Shown here piece by piece: positions 9,579-19,097 of a stretch of 64,000 bases of DNA; the first letter of the stretch is position 1; every line of letters starts with the position of its first letter. The translations under genes and the position numbers were made by a program. Source of the DNA: Paracoccaceae bacterium (GTDB lineage: Bacteria > Pseudomonadota > Alphaproteobacteria > Rhodobacterales > Rhodobacteraceae). A model generated the notes under the pieces. That model did no database searches, was not told the DNA's origin, and worked only from the letters and a program-made list of their open reading frames with translations. The DNA is taken from NCBI GenBank assembly GCA_002708925.1, contig PAPN01000039.1:1-64000 (forward strand). The letters run 5' to 3'.

Positions 9579-10601
9579 TCACACCCCGCGCGGATCAATC
9601 AGTTTTTCCAGAATGGTTTTGGGGGTGATCTGTCCCACCAATTGCCCGTTTTCGGTGACGCCGATGGGGCCGTTGGTGGCCGCCTGCATGACCTCTTTGA
9701 TTGCGGTGTCCGCGGGGATCTGAATGGCGTGCTGGCTGGATGCGGGCTCCATGACATCGCGGGCGCACAGAACCCCCAGAGGGTTCATATGTGCAACGAA
9801 ATCAGCCACATAGTCCGTCGCCGGATTGGTGAAAATCTGCTGAGGCGTGCCGCATTGGACGATCCGGCCGCCCTCCATGATGGCGATGCGATTGCCGATC
9901 TTGAAGGCCTCATCCAGGTCGTGGCTGACGAAGATGATCGTCCGGTTCAGGGTCTTTTGCAGGTCCAGCAATTCATCTTGTAGGCGGGTGCGGATCAGCG
10001 GATCCAGGGCCGAGAAGGGCTCGTCCATCAGCAGGATCGGGGCGTCGGTGACAAAGGCGCGGGCCAGGCCCACGCGCTGCTGCATCCCGCCCGACAGATC
10101 GCCCACTTTGCGGTCCGCCCAATCGGCCAGACCGACCAGTTTCAACTGCTCTTCGGTTTTTGCAAGACGTTCGGCTTTGGGCAGGCCGGCCAGCTCCAGC
10201 CCCAGCCAGACGTTTTCCCGCACCGTCCGCCAGGGCAGCAGACCGAACTGTTGAAACACCATCGCAACCGCGTGCTGACGAATGTCGCGCAGGGTTTTGG
10301 CATCTGCGTGGGTGACATTGGCCATGCCCGCGCTGGTGGCGACCTCGACATGGCCGCGCACCACCGGATTCAGCCCGTTGACCGAGCGCAAAAGCGTGGA
10401 TTTGCCCGACCCGGACAGGCCCATCAGCACCAGAATCTCGCCCTGCTGGACATCAATCGAGCAATCGTGCACCCCCAGCACCTGATCGGTGCTTTCCTGA
10501 ATTTCGGCGCGGTTCTGACCGGCATCCATCAGGGGCAGGGCGCGGTCCGGGTGGTCTCCGAAAACGATCGAGACATTGCGAAAGGAAACAGCGGTGCTCA
10601 T
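9579..10601 (-). CDS. choV: Choline/glycine betaine ABC transporter, ATP-binding protein
   Basis: This 340-residue ATPase has Walker A GLSGSGKST, signature LSGGMQQRVGLARAF, Walker B ILLMDEPFSALD and the switch histidine in VSHDLDEA. A CBS-like tail (about 280-340) is typical of the ProV/OpuAA/ChoV osmolyte family, where it senses ionic strength or nucleotides. It powers uptake by the permease encoded just upstream, whose stop overlaps this ATG by four bases. The choXWV order, next to betI and betC-B-A, makes choline the likely substrate. Betaine import remains possible. Confidence 0.92.
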   Translation of the reverse strand: MSTAVSFRNVSIVFGDHPDRALPLMDAGQNRAEIQESTDQVLGVHDCSIDVQQGEILVLMGLSGSGKSTLLRSVNGLNPVVRGHVEVATSAGMANVTHADAKTLRDIRQHAVAMVFQQFGLLPWRTVRENVWLGLELAGLPKAERLAKTEEQLKLVGLADWADRKVGDLSGGMQQRVGLARAFVTDAPILLMDEPFSALDPLIRTRLQDELLDLQKTLNRTIIFVSHDLDEAFKIGNRIAIMEGGRIVQCGTPQQIFTNPATDYVADFVAHMNPLGVLCARDVMEPASSQHAIQIPADTAIKEVMQAATNGPIGVTENGQLVGQITPKTILEKLIDPRGV

Positions 10602-11443
10602 TTGCGATCAACCCTTAGAATACGGTCCAGCAGGATCGCCAGAACCACGATGATAAACCCCGATTCAAAGCCCAGGGCCGTGTTCACCTGCCCCAGCGCG
10701 CGCATCACCGGCACGCCCAGCCCGTCCGCGCCCACCAGCGCGGCAATCACCACCATCGACAGCGACAGCATGATCGTCTGGTTCAGCCCGGCCATGATCT
10801 GGGGCAGGGCGTAGGGCAGCTCGACTTTCCACAGGGTCTGGCGCGGGGTGGCGCCAAAGGCGCGCACGGCCTCCAGCAGCGCCGTCGGGGTCGAGGAAAT
10901 GCCCAGCTGCGTCAGCCGGATCGGCGCGGGCAGTACGAAAATCACCGTCGCCAGCAGGCCGGGCACCATGCCGACGCCGAAAAATACAATGGCTGGAATA
11001 AGATAAACAAAGGTGGGCAGGGTCTGCATCAGATCCAGAACCGGCCGCAAAAACGCATAGAGCCGCGGCCGATGTGCTGCCGCAATCCCGATGGGCACGC
11101 CGATTCCCATGCAAACCACACAGGCCGACAGCACAAGCGTCAGGCTCTCGGTGGTTTCCTCCCAATAGCCCTGGTTGATGATGAACAGCAGCCCGGCCAG
11201 CGTGAACAGCGCCACTTTCCAGCTGCGTTGCAACAGGTAGGCGCAGCCGGTGAACAGCGCCACCATGATCAGCGGATGCGGGGTTTGCAGCGCCCACAGG
11301 ATGCCCTCGATCATGGTTTCCAACGCCACCGAGGCCGCGTCGAATACGCCTTCGAAATTGTCTTTCAGAAAGTCGAAGATCTTCTTGGCGGTTTTGCCCA
11401 CCGGGATCTTCTCGTCCTCCAACCAATCAAGGAGTGATGTCAT
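10598..11443 (-). CDS. choW: Choline ABC transporter, permease protein
   Basis: The protein has 281 residues from the ATG at 11443, which begins MTSLLDWLEDEKIPVGK; longer upstream starts run into the non-coding gap after choX. It is a ProW/ChoW-type inner-membrane permease with about six helices, and the ATPase-coupling loop is seen in LWKVELPYALPQIMAGLN. The amphipathic N-terminal segment WLEDEKIP...FDFLKDNFEG is usual for ChoW. It lies between choX (139-base gap) and choV (4-base overlap), giving a single leftward operon. Confidence 0.9.
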   Translation of the reverse strand: MTSLLDWLEDEKIPVGKTAKKIFDFLKDNFEGVFDAASVALETMIEGILWALQTPHPLIMVALFTGCAYLLQRSWKVALFTLAGLLFIINQGYWEETTESLTLVLSACVVCMGIGVPIGIAAAHRPRLYAFLRPVLDLMQTLPTFVYLIPAIVFFGVGMVPGLLATVIFVLPAPIRLTQLGISSTPTALLEAVRAFGATPRQTLWKVELPYALPQIMAGLNQTIMLSLSMVVIAALVGADGLGVPVMRALGQVNTALGFESGFIIVVLAILLDRILRVDRK

Positions 11444-11582
11444 GAGCCGTCCTAAATCTGTGTTGAAATGCGTCCATGCCCCCCCTGTGTAGCCGGTCTG
11501 GGCCGGAAGGGCACGGGCCTGCGGTTGCGGCAGAAATGCAAAGCCCCCCGAGACGGGTGTCACGGGGGGCTGCAATCGCGGA

Positions 11583-12509
11583 TCAGAGCTTCAGCGCGGC
11601 CCGAACGGCGGCCAGCCCGTCGCCGCCCTCCAGCGTGGTGACGCCCTCCAGCCAGCTGGCCCAGGCATCGGGGTTGGCCTTCAGCCAGGCCTCGGTGGCG
11701 TCATCGGCGTCCTCGCCTTCGTCCAGAATTTCGCCCATGATCTGGTTTTCCATCGCCAGCGAGAATTTCAGATTGCCCAGGAACGTGCCCACATTCGGGC
11801 ATTCCGCGGCATAGCCTTTGCGGGTGACCGTATGCACGACGCCCTCGCCGCCAAAGAAATCTTCGCCGCCGGGCAGGTATTTCAGGTCAAAGTTGGCGTT
11901 CATCGGGTGCGGTTCCCAGCCCAGGAACACCACGTCCTCGCCCTTGCCATAGGCGCGGGCGACCTGCGCCAGCATCCCCTGTTCCGAGGATTCCACCACC
12001 TCAAAGCCCGCCAGCCCGTGGGTGTTTTCCTCGGCCAGTTTCACCAGATAGCCGTTGCCTTCGTTGCCCGGCTCGATGCCGTAGATCTTGCCGTCCAGGC
12101 TGTCACGGAATTTGGCGATGTCGGCGTAGGATTGCAGGCCCTTTTCATAGGTATAGGCAGGCACGGCCAGCGTGTATTTGGTGCCCTCCAGGTTGACGGC
12201 GACGCTCTCGATTTCGCCGCTGTCCAGGTAGGGGCCGATGGCGCCGTTCTGCGCGGGCATCCAGTTGCCCAGGAACACGTCCACGTCATCGCTTTCCAGC
12301 GAGGCAAAGGTGACGGGCACGGACAGGACTTTGATTTTCACGTCATAGCCCAGGGCCTCAAGCACATGTTTCGTGGCCGAGGTGGTGGTGGTGATGTCGG
12401 TCCAGCCCACATCCGAGAAGGTGATTTTTTCGCAATCGGCCAGGGCGGGCGTGGCAGCCAGCAAAGCCAAAACGGAAAGAGTTGATTTGATGGTCATTTT
12501 GTCGGTCAT
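11583..12509 (-). CDS. choX: Choline ABC transporter, periplasmic substrate-binding protein
   Basis: The 308-residue precursor has a Sec signal peptide (KSTLSVLALLAATPALA, cleavage near residue 24). The mature type II binding protein of the OpuAC/ChoX family begins CEKITFSDVGWTDI. Aromatic residues expected to cage the trimethylammonium group are plentiful (for example VGWTDI, GNWMPA, FLGWEPHPMN). GGGAGG lies about six bases before the ATG at 12509, deciding this start over the second ATG at 12497. A 139-base gap to choW may allow higher expression of the binding protein. A G/C-rich inverted segment there (around 11540-11575) could be a processing hairpin. Confidence 0.92.
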   Translation of the reverse strand: MTDKMTIKSTLSVLALLAATPALADCEKITFSDVGWTDITTTTSATKHVLEALGYDVKIKVLSVPVTFASLESDDVDVFLGNWMPAQNGAIGPYLDSGEIESVAVNLEGTKYTLAVPAYTYEKGLQSYADIAKFRDSLDGKIYGIEPGNEGNGYLVKLAEENTHGLAGFEVVESSEQGMLAQVARAYGKGEDVVFLGWEPHPMNANFDLKYLPGGEDFFGGEGVVHTVTRKGYAAECPNVGTFLGNLKFSLAMENQIMGEILDEGEDADDATEAWLKANPDAWASWLEGVTTLEGGDGLAAVRAALKL

Positions 12510-12531
12510 GGCGACCTCCCTGTTTTTCTTG

Positions 12532-12545
12532 ATTGACGAGTCAAT
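12532..12545. promoter_or_regulatory. Probable BetI operator between choX and betI
   Basis: ATTGAC and GTCAAT form a perfect inverted repeat around a two-base centre, in the 73-base divergent space between choX and betI. TTGACG inside it can serve as a -35 element for betI. This is the only clear palindrome in the gap, placed where a choline-responsive TetR-type repressor would control both directions. Binding by BetI is inferred. Confidence 0.55.
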
Positions 12546-12582
12546 AAAAATACATCTAGCTTAACATGGCAAGGAGTTTGTC

Positions 12583-13164
12583 ATGCCTAAGTTGGGAATG
12601 GAGCCAATTCGCCGGGCCGCGCTGGTCAAAGCGACAATCGCTGAAATCGGCGAGACGGGTTCTTTGGACGTGACCGTCAGCCAGATTGCCAAACGCGCGG
12701 GCATGTCCAGCGCGCTGGCGCATCACTATTTTGGCGGAAAAGAGCAGATATTTCTGGCCGCTATGCGCCATACGCTGGCCGTTTACGCGGCCGAGGTACG
12801 CGGCGCGCTTAGCATGGCCACCACCCCGCAGGACCGTATTCAGGCAATCGTCAGATCCAGTTTCAGCCAGACGAATTTCCGTCAGGAAGTGGTCGCCGCC
12901 TGGCTGAATTTCTACGTTCTGGCGCAGATTTCAGACGAGGCACGCCGCCTGCTGCGCGTCTATCAGGCGCGTTTGCGGTCGAATCTGCGCTATGCCTTGC
13001 GTCCTTTGGTGGGCGATCGGGCCGCCGAAGAGGCGGAACGAATCGCGGCCCTGATCGACGGGGTTTACCTGAAATACACGCTGGGCCAGGACTTGCCGGA
13101 CCGCGCCGAGGCAGTGCAGATCGTGCTGGGCTGTTTTGATTTCGACGGGAAGGGCAACGCATGA
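12583..13164 (+). CDS. betI: TetR-family transcriptional repressor BetI
   Basis: This 193-residue protein has an N-terminal TetR helix-turn-helix (about 10-57; VSQIAKRAGMSSALAHHYFG). The opening GMEPIRRAALVKATI and the ligand domain resemble BetI, which represses choline-to-betaine genes and releases DNA when choline binds. AAGGAG lies nine bases before the ATG. The gene is divergent from choX and its stop overlaps the betC start (ATGA), so it leads the catabolic operon. Confidence 0.92.
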   Translation: MPKLGMEPIRRAALVKATIAEIGETGSLDVTVSQIAKRAGMSSALAHHYFGGKEQIFLAAMRHTLAVYAAEVRGALSMATTPQDRIQAIVRSSFSQTNFRQEVVAAWLNFYVLAQISDEARRLLRVYQARLRSNLRYALRPLVGDRAAEEAERIAALIDGVYLKYTLGQDLPDRAEAVQIVLGCFDFDGKGNA

Positions 13165-14675
13165 GCCAGCCGAACATCCTGATCCTGATGGTGGACCAGC
13201 TCAGTGGCACATTCTTTCCCGATGGTCCGGCCGATTGGCTCCATGCCCCGCACCTAAAGGCCCTGGCCGCGCGGTCCACGCGGTTTCGCAATGCCTATAC
13301 CGCCTCGCCGCTCTGCGCGCCGGGGCGGGCGGCTTTCATGTCGGGCCAGTTGCCCAGTGCCACGCGGGTCTATGACAACGCGGCCGAGTTCGCCTCTTCC
13401 ATTCCCACCTATGCACACCACCTGCGCCGCGCGGGTTATCAGACGGTCCTGTCCGGCAAGATGCATTTTGTCGGCCCCGATCAGCTGCACGGCTTCGAAG
13501 AGCGCCTGACCACCGATATTTACCCCGCCGATTTCGGCTGGACCCCGGATTATCGCAAACCGGGCGAACGGATCGACTGGTGGTATCACAACATGGGCTC
13601 GGTCACCGGCGCGGGCGTGGCCGAGATCTCCAACCAGATGGAATATGACGATGAGGTCGCCTTTCACGCGACCCGCAAGCTCTATGATCTGGCGCGCGGC
13701 CATGAGGCGCGGCCCTGGTGCCTGACCGTCAGCTTCACCCACCCGCATGACCCCTATGTGGCGCGGAAGAAATACTGGGATCTGTACGAGGATTGCGCCC
13801 ATCTGGATCCCATCGTGCCCCCCATCCCCTATGACGATCAGGACGCCCACTCCAAACGCATCTTTGACGCCAATGACTGGCGCGCCTTTGACATCACACC
13901 CGAAGATGTGCGCCGCTCTCGCCGGGCCTATTTCGCCAATATCAGCTACCTGGACGATAAGATTGGCGAAATTCTGGGCGTGCTGGAGGCCACCCGCCAG
14001 ACGGACAACACCATCATCCTGTTCGTCAGCGATCACGGAGACATGCTGGGCGAACGCGGGCTGTGGTTTAAGATGAGCTTCTTCGAAGGCTCGGCGCGTG
14101 TGCCGATCATGATCGCCGCGCCGCAGATGCAGCCGGGCCTGATCACCGATCCGGTCAGCAATATCGACATCTGCCCCACGCTCTGCGATCTGGCCGGCGC
14201 CCCGATGAACGAGGTGCTGCCCTGGACAACCGGCGAATCCCTGGTGCCCCTGGGGCAGGGGCAGGCACGCCGCACCCCGGTGGCCATGGAATACGCGGCC
14301 GAGGCCTCCTATGCGCCGATGGTCAGCCTGCGCTCTGGCAAATGGAAATATAACCGCTGCGCGCTGGACCCCGATCAACTGTTCGATTTGCAGGCCGACC
14401 CGCACGAGCAGACCAACCTGGCCAATGCCCCCGAACATGCCGGCACCCTGGCCAGCCTGCGCGCAAAATCCCAGGCCCGCTGGGATCTGGCCCAGTTCGA
14501 CGCCGAGGTCCGCGAAAGCCAGGCCCGCCGCTGGGTCGTCTACGAGGCATTGCGTCAGGGCGGCTATTACCCGTGGGATTATCAGCCACTGCAAAAGGCT
14601 TCGGAACGCTACATGCGCAATCACATGGATCTGAACGACCTCGAAGAAAATCAACGCTTCCCGCGTGGGGAATGA
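13161..14675 (+). CDS. betC: Choline-sulfatase
   Basis: This 504-residue type I sulfatase should hydrolyse choline-O-sulfate to choline and sulfate in the cytosol (no signal peptide). The formylglycine-forming motif is CAPGR with Cys52. Metal ligands are seen in ILILMVDQ near the N-terminus and SDHGDMLGERGLW near residue 290. The choline-sulfatase C-terminal extension with WDYQPLQKASERYMRN is present. Activation needs a formylglycine-generating or anaerobic maturase enzyme, which is not in this window. It is coupled to betI by a four-base overlap and followed 30 bases later by betB. Confidence 0.95.
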   Translation: MSQPNILILMVDQLSGTFFPDGPADWLHAPHLKALAARSTRFRNAYTASPLCAPGRAAFMSGQLPSATRVYDNAAEFASSIPTYAHHLRRAGYQTVLSGKMHFVGPDQLHGFEERLTTDIYPADFGWTPDYRKPGERIDWWYHNMGSVTGAGVAEISNQMEYDDEVAFHATRKLYDLARGHEARPWCLTVSFTHPHDPYVARKKYWDLYEDCAHLDPIVPPIPYDDQDAHSKRIFDANDWRAFDITPEDVRRSRRAYFANISYLDDKIGEILGVLEATRQTDNTIILFVSDHGDMLGERGLWFKMSFFEGSARVPIMIAAPQMQPGLITDPVSNIDICPTLCDLAGAPMNEVLPWTTGESLVPLGQGQARRTPVAMEYAAEASYAPMVSLRSGKWKYNRCALDPDQLFDLQADPHEQTNLANAPEHAGTLASLRAKSQARWDLAQFDAEVRESQARRWVVYEALRQGGYYPWDYQPLQKASERYMRNHMDLNDLEENQRFPRGE

Positions 14676-14702
14676 CCCTTTCATCTTGCTGGAAATACTC
14701 AG
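14676..14702 (-). repeat. Short intergenic repeat (GAGTATTT family), copy between betC and betB
   Basis: On the minus strand it reads GAGTATTTCCAGCAAGATGA then AAG. It fills almost the whole 30-base betC-betB gap, so it also forms the betB leader. Confidence 0.45.
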
Positions 14703-14705
14703 AAA

Positions 14706-16166
14706 ATGACCTATCCAACCCAACCCACCGCCAGCCATTTCGTGAACGGCGCCTACCTAGAGGACGCCGAGGGCCCCCAGATTGACGTGATCTATCCGGC
14801 GACGGGCGCAGTGATTGCCACCGTTCATGCCGCCACCCCAGCAGTGATCGAGGCCGCGTTGAACGCCGCTCAGGCCGCGCAGGCAGACTGGGCGGCGCTG
14901 CCGGGCACCGAGCGCGGCCGGATCCTGCGCCGCGCCGCCGATATGATCCGCGCGCGCAACCATGACCTGTCGGTGCTGGAAACCTATGACACGGGCAAGC
15001 CTTTGCAGGAAACTCTGGTGGCCGATGCCAGCAGCGGGGCCGATGCGCTGGAATATTTCGGGGGGCTGGCCGGCTCCCTGACCGGGGAACATATCCCGCT
15101 GGGCGGCGGCAACTGGGCCTATACCATACGCGAGGCCCTGGGCGTCTGTGTCGGCATCGGCGCGTGGAATTACCCTACGCAGATCGCCTGCTGGAAGGCC
15201 GCTCCGGCCTTGGCCTGCGGCAATGCGATGGTGTTCAAACCCTCGGAAACCACGCCGCTTTGCGCGCTGAAACTGGCCGAGATTCTGCACGAGGCCGGCC
15301 TGCCCGCGGGGCTGTTCCACGTGGTGCAGGGCATGGGGGCGGTGGGCGGCCAGCTGGTCACCGATCCGCGCGTGGCCAAGGTGTCGCTGACCGGCTCGGT
15401 GCCGACGGGGCGCAAGGTCTATGCGGCGGCGGCGGCTGAAATGAAACATGTGACGATGGAGCTGGGCGGAAAATCTCCGCTGGTGATTTTCGATGACGCG
15501 GATGTTGAGGACGCGGTGGGCGGCGCGATCTTGGGGAATTTCTATTCCTCGGGGCAGGTCTGCTCGAACGGGACGCGGGTTTTCGTGCAAAAGGGCATCA
15601 AAGAGGCGTTCCTGAAACGTCTGACCGAACGGCTGGCAGCGGCGAAAATCGGCGATCCGATGGACGAGGACGTGAGCTTTGGCCCGATGGTATCGGAGGC
15701 GCAACTGAACATTGTCGAGCGCTACATCGCCCAAGGGGTCACAGAAGGCGCGCGGCTGGTCTGCGGCGGTAAGCGTCTGGACAGGAACGGGTTTTTCATC
15801 GCGCCCACGGTGTTTGCCGATGTGCGCGACGACATGGCGATCGCCCGAGAAGAGATTTTCGGCCCGGTGATGTGCGTGCTGGACTTTGAGGAGGAAGACG
15901 AGGTTCTGGCGCGGGCCAATGACACAGAGTTCGGGCTGGCGGCGGGGGTATTCACCCGCGATCTGGCCCGCGCGCATCGGATGGTGGCGGGGTTCCAGGC
16001 GGGCACCTGTTTCATCAATTCCTATAATGACGCGCCCGTGGAGGTGCCGTTCGGGGGGGTGAAGGCCTCGGGCGTGGGGCGTGAGAATTCCAAGGCGGCG
16101 ATCACGCATTATTCGCAATTGAAATCGGTTTTCGTGCGTATGGATGCTGTTGAGGCGCCTTTCTGA
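14706..16166 (+). CDS. betB: Betaine aldehyde dehydrogenase
   Basis: This 486-residue NAD(P)-dependent aldehyde dehydrogenase oxidises betaine aldehyde to glycine betaine. The catalytic pair is Glu252 in MELGGKSP and Cys286 in [12 protein letters not shown], the latter matching the BADH form of the cysteine motif. The Rossmann segment [20 protein letters not shown] is also BADH-like. Length is standard. The ATG at 14706 lacks a good ribosome site: the 30-base gap after betC is a short genomic repeat (see the repeat entry), so translation may depend on coupling. Confidence 0.95.
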   Translation: MTYPTQPTASHFVNGAYLEDAEGPQIDVIYPATGAVIATVHAATPAVIEAALNAAQAAQADWAALPGTERGRILRRAADMIRARNHDLSVLETYDTGKPLQETLVADASSGADALEYFGGLAGSLTGEHIPLGGGNWAYTIREALGVCVGIGAWNYPTQIACWKAAPALACGNAMVFKPSETTPLCALKLAEILHEAGLPAGLFHVVQGMGAVGGQLVTDPRVAKVSLTGSVPTGRKVYAAAAAEMKHVTMELGGKSPLVIFDDADVEDAVGGAILGNFYSSGQVCSNGTRVFVQKGIKEAFLKRLTERLAAAKIGDPMDEDVSFGPMVSEAQLNIVERYIAQGVTEGARLVCGGKRLDRNGFFIAPTVFADVRDDMAIAREEIFGPVMCVLDFEEEDEVLARANDTEFGLAAGVFTRDLARAHRMVAGFQAGTCFINSYNDAPVEVPFGGVKASGVGRENSKAAITHYSQLKSVFVRMDAVEAPF

Positions 16167-16251
16167 CACCTTTGGGCCGCGCCTCTCGGGCCGGCCCACC
16201 CGCCCACCCCCGTCCCGAGAGGCGCGGGGCGCAGGGCGGCCAAGCGGAGCA

Positions 16252-17904
16252 ATGATTATGGAAGCGGATTTTGTGATCGTCGGGGCGGGCAGTGCCGGAT
16301 GCGCCATGGCCTATCGGCTGGGCGAGGCGGGCGCCAGTGTTCTGGTCATCGAATATGGGGGCTCGGATGCGGGGCCGTTCATCCAGATGCCGGCGGCTTT
16401 GTCCTATCCGATGAACATGGGGCTGTATGACTGGGGTTATCAGTCCGAGCCCGAGCCGCACTTGGGCAACCGCCGCCTGGCGACGCCGCGCGGGAAGGTG
16501 ATTGGGGGATCTTCGTCCATCAACGGGATGGTGTTCGTGCGCGGCCATGCCAAAGATTTCGATCATTGGGCCAAGGCGGGCGCGGATGGCTGGGCCTATG
16601 CCGATGTGCTGCCCTATTTCAAACGAATGGAAACGTGGCACGGGGGGGCATCTGCCTATCGCGGCACGGATGGCCCGCTGCATGTGACGCGCGGGCCGCG
16701 CAGGAACCCTCTGTTTCATGCGTTTGTCGAGGCCGGGCGGCAGGCCGGATACCCCATGACCGAGGATTACAACGGCCAGCAACAAGAGGGTTTCGGCCCG
16801 ATGGAGCAGACCGTCTACAAGGGGCGGCGCTGGTCGGCGGCGAATGCCTATCTGAAGCCCGCAAAGAAGCAATTCAACGTCGATGTGCTGCGCGGTCTGG
16901 CCTGCAAGGTGGTGATCGAAGAGGGCCGCGCCACAGGTGTCGAGATCGAACGCGGCGGCCAGCGGCAGATCATCCGCGCGCGGCGCGAGGTGGTGCTGGC
17001 GGCCTCGTCTATCAACTCGCCCAAGCTGCTGATGCAATCGGGGATCGGCGCGGGGGCGCATCTGTCTGAACACGGGATTAACGTGCTGGCCGACCGGCCC
17101 GGAGTGGGCGCGAATTTGCAGGACCATCTGGAGATTTACATGCAGATGGCAGCCAGCCAGCCGGTGACCTTGTACAAATACTGGAACCTGCTGGGCAAGG
17201 CCGCGATCGGCGCGCAATGGCTGTTCACCGGCAAGGGGCTGGGGGCCAGTAACCAGTTTGAAAGCGCTGGATTTATTCGCTCGGGCGCGGGGGTGGAGTA
17301 CCCGGACATCCAGTACCATTTCCTGCCCATCGCCGTGCGCTATGACGGTAAGGCTGCCGCCGAAGGGCACGGGTTCCAGGCGCATGTGGGCCCGATGCGC
17401 AGCGAATCGCGGGGGGCGGTCAGCTTGCGCTCGGCCGATCCCAAGGCGCCGCCGGTGATCCGGTTCAACTATATGTCTGAGGAAAGCGACTGGCGCGATT
17501 TCCGCCAATGTATCCGCCTGACGCGCGAACTGTTCGGCCAAGAGGCGTTCAAACCCTACGTGAAACATGAAATCCAGCCCGGCGCCGATCTGCAAACCGA
17601 TGACCAGCTGGACAGTTTCATCCGCGAACATGCCGAAAGCGCCTATCACCCCTGCGGCACCTGCCGGATGGGGCGCGCGGACGATCCGCTGGCGGTGGTG
17701 GACCCGCAGGCGCGGGTGATCGGGGTGCAGGGGCTGCGGGTGGCCGATAGCTCGGTCTTTCCGCGGATCACCAATGGCAATCTGAACGCGCCCTCGATCA
17801 TGGTGGGCGAGAAAGTCAGCGATCTGCTGCTGGGGCGCGCGCCATTGGCTCCGGAAAATCTGCCGCCGTGGAGCCATCCCGATTGGCAGGGCGCACAGCG
17901 CTGA
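16252..17904 (+). CDS. betA: Choline dehydrogenase
   Basis: This 550-residue GMC flavoprotein converts choline to betaine aldehyde and donates electrons to the membrane quinone pool. The FAD-binding motif [18 protein letters not shown] is at the start, [14 protein letters not shown] follows near residue 85, and the C-terminal catalytic histidine region has [11 protein letters not shown] and [15 protein letters not shown] chose the ATG at 16252 (two residues before EADFVIVG); longer frames run back into betB with no family similarity. It is the last gene of betI-C-B-A. Confidence 0.93.
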   Translation: MIMEADFVIVGAGSAGCAMAYRLGEAGASVLVIEYGGSDAGPFIQMPAALSYPMNMGLYDWGYQSEPEPHLGNRRLATPRGKVIGGSSSINGMVFVRGHAKDFDHWAKAGADGWAYADVLPYFKRMETWHGGASAYRGTDGPLHVTRGPRRNPLFHAFVEAGRQAGYPMTEDYNGQQQEGFGPMEQTVYKGRRWSAANAYLKPAKKQFNVDVLRGLACKVVIEEGRATGVEIERGGQRQIIRARREVVLAASSINSPKLLMQSGIGAGAHLSEHGINVLADRPGVGANLQDHLEIYMQMAASQPVTLYKYWNLLGKAAIGAQWLFTGKGLGASNQFESAGFIRSGAGVEYPDIQYHFLPIAVRYDGKAAAEGHGFQAHVGPMRSESRGAVSLRSADPKAPPVIRFNYMSEESDWRDFRQCIRLTRELFGQEAFKPYVKHEIQPGADLQTDDQLDSFIREHAESAYHPCGTCRMGRADDPLAVVDPQARVIGVQGLRVADSSVFPRITNGNLNAPSIMVGEKVSDLLLGRAPLAPENLPPWSHPDWQGAQR

Positions 17905-17928
17905 CGGCCTGTCAGAAAACCGCGTGGA

Positions 17929-17942
17929 TTGATCCGTGTCAA
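17929..17942. promoter_or_regulatory. FnrL-like box upstream of the DUF465 gene
   Basis: TTGAT-CCGT-GTCAA matches the FNR/FnrL consensus TTGAT-N4-ATCAA at nine of ten positions. It ends 60 bases before the start of the DUF465 gene, a spacing suited to activation from about -41. Binding is inferred. Confidence 0.5.
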
Positions 17943-18002
17943 TGTGGGGCCGGGCCCTGCCGGGTAGGCTCTGGTGCAACCAATAAGGAAGGAGATCGCG
18001 CG

Positions 18003-18239
18003 ATGTCGAACACCCCTCATGAGCTTCACGAAGAGTTCCCCGAGCACGCTGCGAAAATCAGCGCGCTGAAGCAATCGAATGCCCATTTCGCCAAGCTGGC
18101 CGAGGAATATCACGAGCTGAACCGCGCCGTGCACCGTGCCGAAACCAATGTCGAGCCAATGGACACCTTGGCCGAAACCGACCTGCGCAAACGTCGTGGC
18201 CTGCTGAAGGATGAAATCTGGGGTCTGCTGTCGGCCTGA
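18003..18239 (+). CDS. Small DUF465 (YdcH-like) protein
   Basis: This 78-residue charged, all-helical protein has the DUF465 pattern: an N-terminal helix around EFPEHAAKISALKQSNAHFA and a C-terminal helix ending LRKRRGLLKDEIWGLLS. Such proteins are small cytosolic coiled coils with no settled function. GGAAGGAGA lies seven to eight bases before the ATG, which rejects the longer frame starting inside betA. An FnrL-like box upstream suggests induction at low oxygen. Confidence 0.85.
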   Translation: MSNTPHELHEEFPEHAAKISALKQSNAHFAKLAEEYHELNRAVHRAETNVEPMDTLAETDLRKRRGLLKDEIWGLLSA

Positions 18240-18262
18240 TTTTTCCTGATCAAAATCAATGG

Positions 18263-18291
18263 AATAGCCGTCCTGATCGGGCGGCTATTTG
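18263..18291. terminator. Hairpin between convergent genes
   Basis: AATAGCCG and CGGCTATT pair perfectly around an 11-base loop, between the DUF465 gene and the convergent hydrolase. The rightward T run is short; it may serve both directions. Confidence 0.45.
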
Positions 18292-18293
18292 CG

Positions 18294-19097
18294 TTATAGC
18301 CCGTCGATGAAACGCCATATGCGGGGCAGGGTGGTGCTGCGCCACAGGTCCGTATGGCCACCGCCCTTCACCGAATAGAAGGTTTTGCGCGGACCGGGGG
18401 CGGCTTTGTAGATGGCCTTGCCCATCTTGTGCGGGATCAGTTCGTCCTGGGTGCCGTGCAGGATGAAAAGCGGCAGGCTTAGCTGCCCGGCCCGCGCCCG
18501 CGAGGGCCATTTGTTCTGTAGCTTGTCGGCATAATCGGCCAGGGCCGGGTAATGCGCCCGCGCCAGCGCCTTGATCGAGGTAAAGGGCGCCTCCAGCAGC
18601 AATCCGGCGGGTTTGCGATCCAGCCCGGCCACCAGCGAAATTGCCACCGCCGTGCCCAGGCTTTCGCCGTAAACCACCACGGGGCCGGGCGGTTTCATCC
18701 GGTCATAGATCAGCCGGGCGTCGGCGGTCAGCGTTGCCTCGGACGGGGTGCCCGAACTGCCCGAAGAGCCGCGATACGCCGGCGCAATCAGCCCATATCC
18801 GCGATCCAGAAAATGCTGAAACCGGCCCGCGCGGACGGCCAGATTGCCCGCATTGCCGTGAAAATAGAGGATCACCGGCTGGCCGGCCTGCGCAGGCGCG
18901 CTCCAGACGATCAGGGATTTGCCATCGGGGGTGTCCAGGCGGGTTTCCGTAACGCCCGACAGCCCGGCCTGGGCAGGCGCTACATGGCGCGGATCGAACG
19001 GGTAGAACAGCCAGCGCTCGGCCTGGCTGGCGGCGGCAATCGCGGCCAGCAGCAGCGCGCCCAGCAGGGTCAGCCTGAAAACCCAGCGGCGCATCAA
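18294..19097 (-). CDS. Alpha/beta hydrolase of the BEM46/ABHD13 type
   Basis: The 267-residue protein has one N-terminal membrane segment (about 5-23) that could anchor the catalytic domain outside the inner membrane. Serine hydrolase features are the oxyanion motif YFHGNAGN, nucleophile elbow VYGESLGTAV, acid in HGTQDELIPH and catalytic histidine in GGGHTDLW. Relatives are annotated as acyl-peptidase or lipase-like; the substrate is unknown. Its start overlaps the stop of the PccR-type regulator by four bases, suggesting co-transcription from the pccR promoter. Confidence 0.82.
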   Translation of the reverse strand: MMRRWVFRLTLLGALLLAAIAAASQAERWLFYPFDPRHVAPAQAGLSGVTETRLDTPDGKSLIVWSAPAQAGQPVILYFHGNAGNLAVRAGRFQHFLDRGYGLIAPAYRGSSGSSGTPSEATLTADARLIYDRMKPPGPVVVYGESLGTAVAISLVAGLDRKPAGLLLEAPFTSIKALARAHYPALADYADKLQNKWPSRARAGQLSLPLFILHGTQDELIPHKMGKAIYKAAPGPRKTFYSVKGGGHTDLWRSTTLPRIWRFIDGL

